A stretch of DNA of 8,300 bases from Patescibacteria group bacterium (lineage in GTDB: Bacteria; Patescibacteriota; Patescibacteriia; UBA2591; PGYQ01). The stretch's first letter is position 1, and every line of letters starts with the position of its first letter. Positions 1-6,680 of this stretch are shown here, one piece after another. The notes beneath the pieces were generated by a model. It was not told the origin of the DNA. It did not search any database and was given only the letters and a program-made list of their open reading frames with translations. The stretch is taken from contig JAGVFS010000027.1 in NCBI GenBank assembly GCA_020057535.1, positions 1 to 8,300 on the forward strand, given 5' to 3'. The position numbers and the translations under genes are program-made.

Positions 1-506
1 CGCAATTAAAAATTGAAAAAATTTTAAAAGAATATGGAGAAGAACGATTTGCTAAAAGTATCACCGCAAAAATTATAGAGCAAAGAAAAATTAGACCCAT
101 AGCGACTACCTTTGAATTAAAAGAAATTATAAAAAAAGCAACGCCAAAATGGTATCATTTTTTAAAAATTCATCCAGCGACAAAAGTTTTTCAAGCGCTA
201 AGAATCGCGGTTAATAATGAACTTGAAAATTTAAAACAAGTTTTGCCTCAAGCAATAAAAATTTTAGAATCAGGAGGAAGGATTTGCGTAATTTCATTTC
301 ATTCTTTGGAAGATAGAATTGTTAAGCAATTTTTTAAACAAGAGGCAAGGGATTGTGTCTGTCCATCTGAATTTCCTCAATGTGTTTGTAAACATCAAGC
401 GTCTTTGAAAATTATTACTAAAAAAGTTATAATCTCAACTTTTGAAGAGATAAAAAATAATCCCCGTAGCAGAAGCGCGAAAATGAGAATAGCAGAGAAA
501 TTTTAA
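1..506 (+). CDS. rsmH: 16S rRNA (cytosine1402-N4)-methyltransferase RsmH, C-terminal part (5' end cut by window edge)
   Basis: RsmH (MraW) uses S-adenosylmethionine to methylate N4 of C1402 in 16S rRNA in the ribosomal P site. The frame is open from base 3, giving 167 visible residues; the family is usually about 300 long, so roughly the N-terminal half, with the main SAM-binding motif, lies outside the window. Visible signatures (fragment numbering) are HPATKVFQALRIAVNNEL at 57-74, GGRICVISFHSLEDRIVK at 91-108, the paired CxC motifs typical of the family at C118/C120 and C127/C129, and the terminal NPRSRSAKMRIAEK at 153-166. The TTG at 243 is an internal Leu codon, not a start, because the conserved HPAT motif lies upstream of it in the same frame. 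It ends with TAA, 52 bases before the FtsL-like gene, the usual dcw order. The identification is very secure; only the left end is missing. Confidence 0.97.
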   Translation, partial: QLKIEKILKEYGEERFAKSITAKIIEQRKIRPIATTFELKEIIKKATPKWYHFLKIHPATKVFQALRIAVNNELENLKQVLPQAIKILESGGRICVISFHSLEDRIVKQFFKQEARDCVCPSEFPQCVCKHQASLKIITKKVIISTFEEIKNNPRSRSAKMRIAEKF

Positions 507-513
507 ATCTAGA

Positions 514-546
514 ATTCTACATTCTACATTCTACATTCTACATTCT
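514..546. repeat. Tandem heptamer repeat ATTCTAC (four perfect copies plus a partial fifth)
   Basis: Perfect ATTCTAC units start at 514, 521, 528 and 535, followed by a partial unit ATTCT at 542. The array fills most of the 52-base gap between the rsmH stop and the ftsL start. It is far too short in unit length to be a CRISPR and has no spacers. Being a heptamer, copy-number change would shift spacing but not any reading frame, since it lies outside both genes. Function unknown; it could be slippage-derived filler. Confidence 0.95.
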
Positions 547-558
547 TAATTTGTTTCT

Positions 559-876
559 ATGTCTGTTTTTAAACCCCAAAAACAAAAAGAAAAAAAATAT
601 ACTTTAAAAATAACAAGGAAGATTATTTTATTTTCAATTATTTTAATGGGATTGTTTTATTTAATTCAAACAAATAGTTTAGCAGTCGAAGGATTAAAAA
701 TTACTGATTTTGAAAAACAAATAGAAAAAATAAAAAAAGAAAACAAGCAATTAGAAATAGAATTTTTGCAACTTCAAGCTACCGCAAAAATTAAACAGGC
801 TGGCGAAGAATTAAAAATGGTCAAAGTGGACAATTTAAAATATTTAGAAGAAACAGGAGAAATAGCGGTAAAATAG
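559..876 (+). CDS. ftsL: FtsL-like septal cell-division protein (FtsL/DivIC family)
   Basis: A 105-residue bitopic membrane protein. Residues 1-20 are basic and cytoplasmic (many Lys), about 21-38 form one hydrophobic membrane segment (KIILFSIILMGLFYLIQ), and 48-75 form a charged heptad-like coiled coil. It ends with a segment resembling the FtsL C-terminal pattern (ATAKIKQAGEELKMVKVDNL, 74-93, then YLE). FtsL forms a trimer with FtsB/DivIC and FtsQ/DivIB and activates FtsW-FtsI at the septum. Sequence conservation in this family is poor, so the call rests on topology, length and position between rsmH and ftsI, the canonical slot for ftsL. The ATG at 559 follows TTTCT with no Shine-Dalgarno motif; no upstream alternative fits better. 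It ends with TAG. A DivIC-type protein remains a small possibility, but the location favours FtsL. Confidence 0.85.
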   Translation: MSVFKPQKQKEKKYTLKITRKIILFSIILMGLFYLIQTNSLAVEGLKITDFEKQIEKIKKENKQLEIEFLQLQATAKIKQAGEELKMVKVDNLKYLEETGEIAVK

Positions 877-923
877 AATAAAATTATAAATGTAAAATGT
901 AGAAAATTTTCAATTTTCAAGTG

Positions 924-1003
924 TTCATTTTAATGAATGACTAAATAAATTAATTTTTTCAAACAAATAAAATAAATTTTGAAAATTGTAGAATTAAAAT
1001 TCT
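924..1003. other. ftsL-ftsI spacer with two short perfect inverted repeats
   Basis: The 158-base gap before ftsI holds no credible open frame. It contains TTCATT-TT-AATGAA at 924-937 and AGAATT-AA-AATTCT at 990-1003, both perfect 6-bp arms with 2-base centres, so they read better as DNA palindromes (possible protein sites) than as RNA hairpins. A 10-bp palindrome GAAAATTTTC lies at 902-911. In DNA this rich in A/T such palindromes arise readily by chance, so no function is assigned. Confidence 0.4.
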
Positions 1004-1008
1004 GTAAA
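979..1008 (+). promoter_or_regulatory. Weak candidate promoter for ftsI
   Basis: TTGAAA at 979-984 resembles a -35 box (TTGACA) and TGTAAA at 1003-1008 is a poor -10, with 18 bases between them. Transcription would start about 20 bases before the ftsI ATG at 1035. The palindrome AGAATTAAAATTCT lies in the spacer. The composition makes such matches common, so this is tentative. Confidence 0.22.
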
Positions 1009-1034
1009 AATTTCTTAAAATTTTTGCCTAATTT

Positions 1035-2756
1035 ATGCGAAGGTTTCAAAGAAAAAGTAAAGAAAAATTTAATAGAATTACCTTTCTAATGGTAATTTTT
1101 TTTATTTTTGCTGGATTAGTTATTTTTCGTTTGTTTGTTTTGCAAATTTTGCGGCACAATTTTTATGTCAATCTTTCTGCTGATATTCATCAATTTTATC
1201 AAGAAACTTATCCTAAAAGAGGGGAGATATTAATTAAAAAGGTAATGACCGATGAATTATATCCGATTGCAATTAATCGTGATTTATATTTAATTTACGC
1301 AGTTCCAAGAGATGTTGAAAATCCAGAAGAGACATTTGAAAAATTATCTTCAATAATTAAAATTTCAAAAGAAAAAATTTTGCCGCGTCTTTTTAAAAAG
1401 AATGATTTATATGAACCAATTAAACATTATTTAAACGAAGAAGAGATGAAAAAAATTAAAGAATTAAATTTAAAAGGAATCAAATTTAATTCAGAAACCG
1501 TTCGTTTTTATCCTCATGACAATCTTTTTAGTCATGTTTTAGGGTTTATTGGTTTTAAAAAAAATGAACAAATTGGACAGTATGGAATTGAAAAATATTT
1601 TGAAGAACAATTAAAAGGCAAAAAGGGGTTTTTAAAAGAAGCAAAAGGGGCTGGAGGAAATTTTATCGCAACTTCAGAATCAATAGTTCAAAAATCCGAG
1701 AATGGAGCATCAATAATTTTAACTTTGGATGAAGCTATTCAATTTACTGCTTGTCAAGAATTAAAAAATGCTGTTGAAAAATATAAAGCTCAAAGCGGCA
1801 CTGTTATTGTTATGGAGCCGCGAACTGGAAAAATTTTAGCTTTATGCAATTTACCAAATTTTAATCCAAATAAATATAATGAAAATGAAAATATTAATAT
1901 TTTTAATAATTCGGCAGTTTTTGATCAGTATGAACCAGGTTCTGTTTTTAAAGCGATTACTATGGCAATTGGATTAGAAACAAACAAAATTACTCCGGAA
2001 ACAACTTTTATAGATACTGGACAGGTGCAGATTGGTAGATATATAATTAGAAATTATAATGATAAAAAATACGGAAAACAAACAATGACCGGAGTTTTAG
2101 AAAGATCTATTAATACCGGAGTTATTTTTGTTGCGCATCAAATAGAAAATAAAATATTTAAAAAGTATGTTAGCGATTTTGGTTTCGGAAAATTAACTGG
2201 CATTGATTTGCCTGGAGAGAATTTAGGAGATATTAGTTCGTTAGATAAAAAGGGTAAACTCTATATTGCCACATCTTCTTTTGGACAGGGGATTTCTGTG
2301 ACGCCAATTCAATTAATTTCCGCTTTTTCAGCCATTGCAAATCAAGGGCAATTAATGAAACCTTATCTTGTGGACAAGATTATACAAAATAATGGAGAAG
2401 AATTTGAAACAAATCCGCAAATGATGCGGCAAGTTATTTCTCCTAAAACGTCTATGTTGTTAAGTGGAATGTTAACTTCGGTTGTGAAAAATGGATGTGG
2501 AAAAAAGGCCGGTGTAAAAAATTATTATATTGCTGGCAAAACTGGCACGGCGCAAGTGCCAGGCAAAGGGGGGTATTCTAATGAAACAATTCAAACTTTT
2601 GTCGGTTTTGGACCGATAGATGCCCCTCGTTTTACAATTTTAGTTAAACTTAATCAGCCTCAAGCTAAAGACGCTTCTATTTCAGTTGCCCCTGTTTTTA
2701 GCAAAATAGCGGAATTTATTTTAAATCATTACCAAATTCCGCCAGAGAAAAATTAA
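1035..2756 (+). CDS. ftsI: Peptidoglycan D,D-transpeptidase FtsI (class B penicillin-binding protein)
   Basis: A 573-residue class B PBP that cross-links septal peptidoglycan outside the membrane, partnered by FtsW. Order of parts: basic cytoplasmic tail 1-14; membrane anchor about 15-38; N-terminal PBP dimerisation/pedestal domain from about 55 to 215, beginning with the family motif PKRGEIL at 60-66; transpeptidase domain about 225-565. All three catalytic motifs are present: SxxK as SVFK with nucleophile S303 and K306, SxN as SIN at 358-360, and KTGT at 502-505. No PASTA domain follows, and the length is normal. The RG motif continues as EILIKK rather than the common IYDRNG, a divergence in a non-catalytic loop. 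The ATG at 1035 follows TTT with no Shine-Dalgarno site and gives the expected short tail before the anchor. Position after rsmH and ftsL supports FtsI over an elongation-type PBP2. The next gene is ybeY, not mraY, so the cluster is interrupted here. Confidence 0.95.
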   Translation: MRRFQRKSKEKFNRITFLMVIFFIFAGLVIFRLFVLQILRHNFYVNLSADIHQFYQETYPKRGEILIKKVMTDELYPIAINRDLYLIYAVPRDVENPEETFEKLSSIIKISKEKILPRLFKKNDLYEPIKHYLNEEEMKKIKELNLKGIKFNSETVRFYPHDNLFSHVLGFIGFKKNEQIGQYGIEKYFEEQLKGKKGFLKEAKGAGGNFIATSESIVQKSENGASIILTLDEAIQFTACQELKNAVEKYKAQSGTVIVMEPRTGKILALCNLPNFNPNKYNENENINIFNNSAVFDQYEPGSVFKAITMAIGLETNKITPETTFIDTGQVQIGRYIIRNYNDKKYGKQTMTGVLERSINTGVIFVAHQIENKIFKKYVSDFGFGKLTGIDLPGENLGDISSLDKKGKLYIATSSFGQGISVTPIQLISAFSAIANQGQLMKPYLVDKIIQNNGEEFETNPQMMRQVISPKTSMLLSGMLTSVVKNGCGKKAGVKNYYIAGKTGTAQVPGKGGYSNETIQTFVGFGPIDAPRFTILVKLNQPQAKDASISVAPVFSKIAEFILNHYQIPPEKN

Positions 2757-2775
2757 AATTTGATTTTTTTAATTA

Positions 2776-2795
2776 AAATAATTTCTAAATTATTT
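2776..2795. other. 9-bp perfect inverted repeat after ftsI, next to the ybeY promoter candidate
   Basis: AAATAATTT (2776-2784) and AAATTATTT (2787-2795) are perfect complements separated by CT. No T-run follows on the + strand (AGAGAGGGG comes next), so it is not a good intrinsic terminator for ftsI. It covers the place where a -35 box would lie for the extended -10 at 2809, so it could be an operator. This is inference, since the arms are entirely A/T. Confidence 0.35.
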
Positions 2796-2808
2796 AGAGA
2801 GGGGCGTT

Positions 2809-2817
2809 TGTTATAAT
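2809..2817 (+). promoter_or_regulatory. Extended -10 promoter element, likely for ybeY
   Basis: TG-T-TATAAT is a perfect extended -10 (TGnTATAAT) sitting after a local GC-rich patch, GAGAGGGGCG, that stands out from the A/T background. No consensus -35 lies at the usual distance, which is typical for extended -10 promoters. Transcription would start near 2824 and leave a leader of about 130 bases before the preferred ybeY ATG at 2953. Confidence 0.55.
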
Positions 2818-2952
2818 GAATTTTTTTAATTTTAATTAAATTTAATGTTTTAAAATTAGTGAAAGTTAGGTAAAAAAATAATTTAATAATGAACAAATAA
2901 ATGAGTGATCAGTTATTATTCTTTGATGGGTTTATTGATTATTTTAATTTAT

Positions 2953-3408
2953 ATGATCGAAGTTTATAATCAAACAAAACAAAAAATAAATAAAAAATTA
3001 ATCAAAAAAATCGTATGGGAAATTTTTAAAAACGCAATTCATCAAATTTACGAGGTTAAGTCTCGTAAAATAAATGCGGAGATTTCCATTATTTTTGTTG
3101 GAGAAAAAAAAATAAAACAATTAAATAAAAAATATAGAAAAATAAATAAAGTAACCGATGTTTTAAGTTTTGGATTATGGAAAATGGAAAAAACTCAAAA
3201 TTATTTTGGAGAAATTTTTATTTGTTTTCAAAAAATAAAAAAGCAAGCGAAAATATTTGAAACAAGCGTTTCTCAAGAATTGAAAATAATTTTAATTCAT
3301 AGTATATTGCATTTATTGGGATATGATCATAAAATAAAAAAAGATTGGGAAAAAATGGAAAAGATGGAGGAAAAATTAAAATTAAATAATGATAAAACCA
3401 ATCGCTAA
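2953..3408 (+). CDS. ybeY: Endoribonuclease YbeY (rRNA maturation factor)
   Basis: YbeY is a zinc metalloenzyme, a single-strand-specific RNase that helps 16S rRNA 3' maturation and ribosome quality control. From the chosen ATG it has 151 residues, close to the E. coli length of about 155. The zinc signature HSILHLLGYDH at 116-126 supplies H116, H120 and H126. The preceding conserved block YRKINKVTDVLSF is at 61-73, with R62 matching the conserved basic residue, and GEIFI at 86-90 is the family's GDI-type strand. The frame stays open upstream to a GTG at 2905, which would add 16 mostly hydrophobic residues. I prefer 2953 because MIEV begins the domain, the length fits, and TTTAT-ATG resembles the other starts here. 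No Shine-Dalgarno site is seen at either position. It lies before dgkA, as in several Firmicutes. The C-terminal tail is Lys-rich. Confidence 0.95.
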   Translation: MIEVYNQTKQKINKKLIKKIVWEIFKNAIHQIYEVKSRKINAEISIIFVGEKKIKQLNKKYRKINKVTDVLSFGLWKMEKTQNYFGEIFICFQKIKKQAKIFETSVSQELKIILIHSILHLLGYDHKIKKDWEKMEKMEEKLKLNNDKTNR

Positions 3409-3451
3409 TTTTTTTATGTTAATTTACGCGAATAAATACAGTTTTAATTTC

Positions 3452-3505
3452 TAATCTAATTGTTTTAATAAAAATTAAAAACAATTAGATTAATTTGTTT
3501 TTTTT
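3452..3505 (+). terminator. Intrinsic-terminator-like hairpin with T8 tract abutting the dgkA start codon
   Basis: TAATCTAATTGTTTT (3452-3466) is a perfect 15-bp complement of 3478-3492, with an 11-base loop of A and T. It is followed by TTTG and eight T residues (3498-3505); the dgkA ATG starts at the next base. The stem plus T-tract fits an intrinsic terminator after ybeY, although it is low in G/C (two G-C pairs by eye). It also forms the whole upstream region of dgkA, so it may act as an attenuator, or dgkA may be transcribed from a promoter I cannot place. Confidence 0.6.
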
Positions 3506-3868
3506 ATGTTTTATTTAAAAAAATTTTTAAAAAGTTTTAAGCATAGCTTTAGAGGATTAAAAAACGCGTTAATTTGGGAACAAAACCTTAAAATTCAATT
3601 ATTTATTTCTTTAATAGTTATTTTTTTGATGTTTTATTTTCCAACTAGAAATTTGGAAAAAGTCGCTTTAATTTTGATAATAACAGCGGTTTTAATTTTA
3701 GAATTAATTAATACCATTTTTGAAAGGCTTTCTGATATTTTAAAACCGCGAATCCATGATTACGTGAAAGACATTAAAGATATTATGGCTGCGACAGTTT
3801 TAGTTGCTTCTATTTGCGCTTTGATTATAGGAATTCTTATTCTAGGACCATATTTAATGAAATTATAA
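3506..3868 (+). CDS. dgkA: DgkA-family membrane lipid kinase (undecaprenol/diacylglycerol kinase)
   Basis: A 120-residue integral membrane kinase of the prokaryotic DgkA family, which phosphorylates diacylglycerol in Proteobacteria and undecaprenol in Gram-positives. Layout: amphipathic N-terminal region with SFRGLKNALIWEQNLKIQ (14-31), then three membrane helices at about 32-46, 50-72 and 94-116. The active-site motif ExxNT is at E66-T70 (E66 matches the catalytic Glu), followed by E73 and D77, and the KD pair is at K91/D92, with the helix IMAATVLVA after it. Size is normal for the family (about 120). In a cell that makes peptidoglycan, undecaprenol recycling is a plausible role, but the substrate cannot be told from sequence. 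The ATG is the only start that keeps the N-terminal motif, and a T8 tract directly precedes it. ybeY-dgkA is a known neighbour pair. It ends with TAA inside a repeat shared with the recX end. Confidence 0.93.
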   Translation: MFYLKKFLKSFKHSFRGLKNALIWEQNLKIQLFISLIVIFLMFYFPTRNLEKVALILIITAVLILELINTIFERLSDILKPRIHDYVKDIKDIMAATVLVASICALIIGILILGPYLMKL

Positions 3869-3910
3869 ATTTTGGATTTTAATTTCTTAAATTATGAAAT
3901 ACAAAAATAT
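3860..3910 (+). repeat. A/T-rich repeat spanning the dgkA stop codon (copy A)
   Basis: Beginning at AAATTATAA (the last codons of dgkA), this stretch matches the region around the recX stop (7212-7256). The first 23 bases agree at 21 positions, and both copies end in AAATACAAAAA followed by A/T; copy A has about 9 extra bases in the middle. Low complexity is a real caveat, but both matches lie at the same place relative to a stop codon. Role unknown. Confidence 0.45.
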
Positions 3911-4022
3911 TGTGGTTATTTATTAAAATAATTTTTCAAGCGTTAGGGCTTATTTTATTTTTATATTAAATAAACATTAATACAATAAAATTTAAAAAAT
4001 TTAACTTCTAATTCTATAAATT
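3911..4022. other. dgkA-clpC spacer: no heat-shock operator found
   Basis: The rest of this spacer is A/T-rich, with one G/C island, CAAGCGTTAGGGCTT (3937-3951), in which AAGC and GCTT can form a 4-bp hairpin followed by ATTTTATTTTTAT, a weak terminator-like arrangement for dgkA. TACAAT at 3981-3986 resembles a -10 but has no matching -35. I see neither a CIRCE element (TTAGCACTC...GAGTGCTAA) nor a CtsR-type heptad direct repeat upstream of clpC. Confidence 0.3.
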
Positions 4023-6608
4023 ATGAACACTGCAAATACTGATGTAATTGATATTACACAAAAATTTACAGAATATCTTAAAAGGGTATTTACCGAAGCT
4101 CAAAATATAGCTTCTATTTTTAATTCTTCTGAAATAACGCCAGAACATTTATTGTGCGGTCTATCTTTAGTTGAAGGCAGTTTAGCTAAAGAAATTTTGA
4201 ACAAATTGGGTATTGAATCAATAAGACTTCAAACTTTATTTTTTTGTGCTGGCAAACCTTTTGTTGAAGATCCTGCCCATACTAAAAAAATAATAAATCA
4301 AAAAGTAAAAATTCTTCCTCTCTCGTCTTTAACTAAAAAAATTTTAACCAAAGCTGTTTTAATCGCTTCTCAAAATCAACATAAATATATTGGAACTGAA
4401 CATTTACTTTTTGCTCTTATTCAAGCAGAGCTTCGTTCTTTTGAAAAAATTTGGAAAGAAAAAAAAATAGATATAGAGGGCTTTAAAAAACAAATGAAAG
4501 ATATTTTAAAAGCTACTTCAAAATTTTCCGAATTAATCAGTCCATTTACGAATCAAAAAGAAAAAGGATTTTTAAAAGATAAAAAAGATTCTGCTTTAAA
4601 TTTTTTCTGTGTCAATTTAACTGATTCTAAGATTCAAAAATCAATTGATCCGGTTATTGGCAGAGAAGAAGAAATTAATCGTTTAATCGACATTCTTTCT
4701 CGTCGAACAAAAAATAATCCTATTTTAATCGGCGATCCGGGCGTTGGGAAAACAGCGATAGTTGAAGGATTGGCAAAAAGAATTGTATTAGGACAGGTGC
4801 CGGCCGTTTTAATTAATAAAAAAATTTTTGCTTTAGATTTAAGCGCGGTGGTTGCCGGAGCGTCTTTTCGGGGAGAGTTTGAAATTCGTTTCAAGCAAAT
4901 TATTAATGAAGTTAAAAGAGATCAAAATATTATTTTATTTATTGATGAAATTCACACTCTTGTTGGAGCTGGCAATGTTCAGGGATCTTTGGATGCGGCT
5001 AATATTTTAAAACCCGCTCTTGCTCATGGCGAAATTCGTTTGATTGGCGCGACTACTCTTAGTGAATACAAAAAATATATTGAAGAAGAAGCGGCTCTAG
5101 AAAGAAGATTTCAACCCATTTTAGTCAATGAACCAAACATTGAAACAACTTTTCAATTTTTAAAAGGATTGAAAAATAATTATGAAATTTTTCATCGAGT
5201 ATCCATTACCGATGAAGCTCTATTAGCCGCTTGCGTTTTAAGTGAACAATATATTCCTTCTAAATTTTTACCAGACAAAGCCATTGATTTAATTGATGAA
5301 ACAGCGGCGAGAATTAAAGTTATTAAAACTAAAAATAATTTTTTTAAAAAACTTAAAAAAATGGAAGATGAGTTGGAAATTGTGGAAGAACTTAAAAAAG
5401 AAGCTATTTTAAAAGAAAATTTTGAAAGCGCTATAATTTTAAAAAAACAAACTCAAAAAATTTTAGATGAAATAAATAAATTTAATCAAAAAATAAAAGA
5501 AGATAAAAAAGAAATTTTAGGACAAATAACCGAAAAAGAAATAAGAGAGACAATTTCCAAAATAACAAAAATTCCAATTCAGAAAATAGCCTCTAATGAA
5601 AAAAAAGAATTATTGGATTTAGAAAAAACTTTAAAAGAAAAAATTATCAATCAAGATCAAGTGATTAAAGAAGTAAGCGAATGTATTCGCCGTTCTCGCC
5701 TTGGATTAATGTCATCTAATCGGCCATTAGGTTCTTTTCTTTTTTTAGGACCAAGCGGGGTTGGAAAAACTGAATTAGCTAAAATATTAGCTCAAATAAT
5801 TTTTGTTGACAAAGATGCTTTTATTAGAATTGATATGTCTGAATTTAGCGAGAGTTTTAATATTTCTAAGCTTATCGGCGCTCCGGCTGGTTATGTTGGT
5901 TATAAAGAAAGTGGAAAATTAACCGATGCTGTTAAAACAAGGCCGTACTCATTAATTCTTTTTGATGAAATAGAAAAAGCGCATCCAGATGTTTTAAATT
6001 TATTACTTCAAGTTTTAGAAGACGGTCATTTGACTGACGCGATTGGACGAAAAATTAATTTTAAAAATACAATTATTATTATGACTTCTAATATTGGGGT
6101 AGAAAAATTTAATCAAAGCACTAGTATTGGATTTGATATTAAAGATAAAAATGAAAAAAAGAATATGGTGTCAAAAGAAATTTATGAAGAAGTAAAAAAA
6201 CAAATTTTGAAAGATTTACCTTCTCGTTTTAGACCTGAATTTTTAAATAGATTGGATAAAATTTTAGTTTTTCAGCCTTTAAATTTTGAAGATTTAGAAA
6301 AAATTGTTTTTTTACAAATAAAAGAATTAAATAAAAATTTATTGTCAAAAAATTTAAAACTTGAAATAACAAATGAAGCGATTAAATTTATCGCTAAAAA
6401 AAGCCTTGCTTTAGAACAAGGAGCGAGACTGATTCGCAAAACAATTCAAGATTTAATTGTTAATCAAATCGCTCAAGGAATACTCGAAGATAAATTTAAA
6501 AAAAATCAAACAATCAAAGTTTGTATGGAAAATAAAAAATTGATTTTTATTGGGGACTTATTAGGGGACTGTTCCCAAAAAATAATACTTGAAAGCCCAC
6601 ATGGTTAA
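4023..6608 (+). CDS. clpC: ATP-dependent Clp protease ATP-binding subunit ClpC (AAA+ unfoldase)
   Basis: An 861-residue class I Hsp100 unfoldase that threads substrates into ClpP. Parts in order: two Clp N-terminal repeats (about 15-70 and 98-165); linker; NBD1 with Walker A GDPGVGKT 237-244, Walker B ILFIDE 304-309, pore loop SFRGEFE 281-287 (Phe where Tyr is usual) and Arg fingers R361/R362; a short UVR-like middle segment near 453-485 ([17 protein letters not shown]); NBD2 with Walker A GPSGVGKT 576-583, pore loop GYVGY 623-627, Walker B LILFDE 644-649 and sensor 2 GAR 800-802. The short middle domain and the ClpP-docking tripeptide IGF at 702-704 mark ClpC rather than the disaggregase ClpB. 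No clpP, ctsR or mcsA/B lies in the window. The last 18 or so residues (from GDLLGDC at 844) do not look like ClpC and are encoded by a palindromic G-rich element. The ATG at 4023 follows AAATT with no Shine-Dalgarno site. Confidence 0.96.
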   Translation: MNTANTDVIDITQKFTEYLKRVFTEAQNIASIFNSSEITPEHLLCGLSLVEGSLAKEILNKLGIESIRLQTLFFCAGKPFVEDPAHTKKIINQKVKILPLSSLTKKILTKAVLIASQNQHKYIGTEHLLFALIQAELRSFEKIWKEKKIDIEGFKKQMKDILKATSKFSELISPFTNQKEKGFLKDKKDSALNFFCVNLTDSKIQKSIDPVIGREEEINRLIDILSRRTKNNPILIGDPGVGKTAIVEGLAKRIVLGQVPAVLINKKIFALDLSAVVAGASFRGEFEIRFKQIINEVKRDQNIILFIDEIHTLVGAGNVQGSLDAANILKPALAHGEIRLIGATTLSEYKKYIEEEAALERRFQPILVNEPNIETTFQFLKGLKNNYEIFHRVSITDEALLAACVLSEQYIPSKFLPDKAIDLIDETAARIKVIKTKNNFFKKLKKMEDELEIVEELKKEAILKENFESAIILKKQTQKILDEINKFNQKIKEDKKEILGQITEKEIRETISKITKIPIQKIASNEKKELLDLEKTLKEKIINQDQVIKEVSECIRRSRLGLMSSNRPLGSFLFLGPSGVGKTELAKILAQIIFVDKDAFIRIDMSEFSESFNISKLIGAPAGYVGYKESGKLTDAVKTRPYSLILFDEIEKAHPDVLNLLLQVLEDGHLTDAIGRKINFKNTIIIMTSNIGVEKFNQSTSIGFDIKDKNEKKNMVSKEIYEEVKKQILKDLPSRFRPEFLNRLDKILVFQPLNFEDLEKIVFLQIKELNKNLLSKNLKLEITNEAIKFIAKKSLALEQGARLIRKTIQDLIVNQIAQGILEDKFKKNQTIKVCMENKKLIFIGDLLGDCSQKIILESPHG
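6552..6576. repeat. REP-like GGGGAC element at the 3' end of clpC
   Basis: Two GGGGACT units (6552-6558 and 6564-6570) are followed by GTTCCC, so that GGGA-CTGT-TCCC (6565-6576) forms a hairpin. It stands out sharply as a G/C island in the A/T background. GGGGACTGT(T/C)CCC palindromes are familiar as scattered repeats linked to REP-associated Y1 transposases in other bacteria; that link here is inference, and no transposase is present in the window. Confidence 0.5.
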
Positions 6609-6612
6609 ACGG

Positions 6613-6657
6613 AAAAAATGACCTATTTTTAAATTTAGCCATTTTTTGATCAAAAAA
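6613..6657 (+). terminator. Possible clpC terminator, with overlapping alternative palindrome
   Basis: AAAAAATG (6613-6620) pairs with CATTTTTT (6640-6647) around a 19-base loop, five bases after the clpC stop; one further C-G pair can close above an A-C mismatch. The same T-run also belongs to a perfect palindrome TTTTTTGATCAAAAAA (6642-6657). The stem is almost all A/T, so it would be weak as an intrinsic terminator. recX begins at 6681. Confidence 0.35.
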
Positions 6658-6680
6658 ATTTAAACCCCAATATTTTTAAA

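Noticed and set aside
243..506. Separate short gene starting at TTG 243
   Set aside because: The same frame is open to the left edge and encodes the RsmH HPAT motif upstream, so TTG is an internal Leu codon.
514..546. CRISPR-like array
   Set aside because: The units are 7 bases with no spacers and no cas genes; it is a simple tandem repeat.
2905..2952. N-terminal hydrophobic extension making YbeY membrane-anchored
   Set aside because: YbeY is a soluble enzyme of about 150 residues; the ATG at 2953 gives the normal length and the usual MIEV-type start, and the GTG has no supporting ribosome site.
3869..4022. CIRCE or CtsR operator upstream of clpC
   Set aside because: No sequence close to TTAGCACTC-N9-GAGTGCTAA or to the CtsR heptad repeat could be found in this spacer.
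4634..4894. Open frame of 86 codons on the - strand inside clpC
   Set aside because: It lies wholly opposite the conserved NBD1 Walker A region and has no recognisable domain; it is a by-product of the clpC coding sequence.
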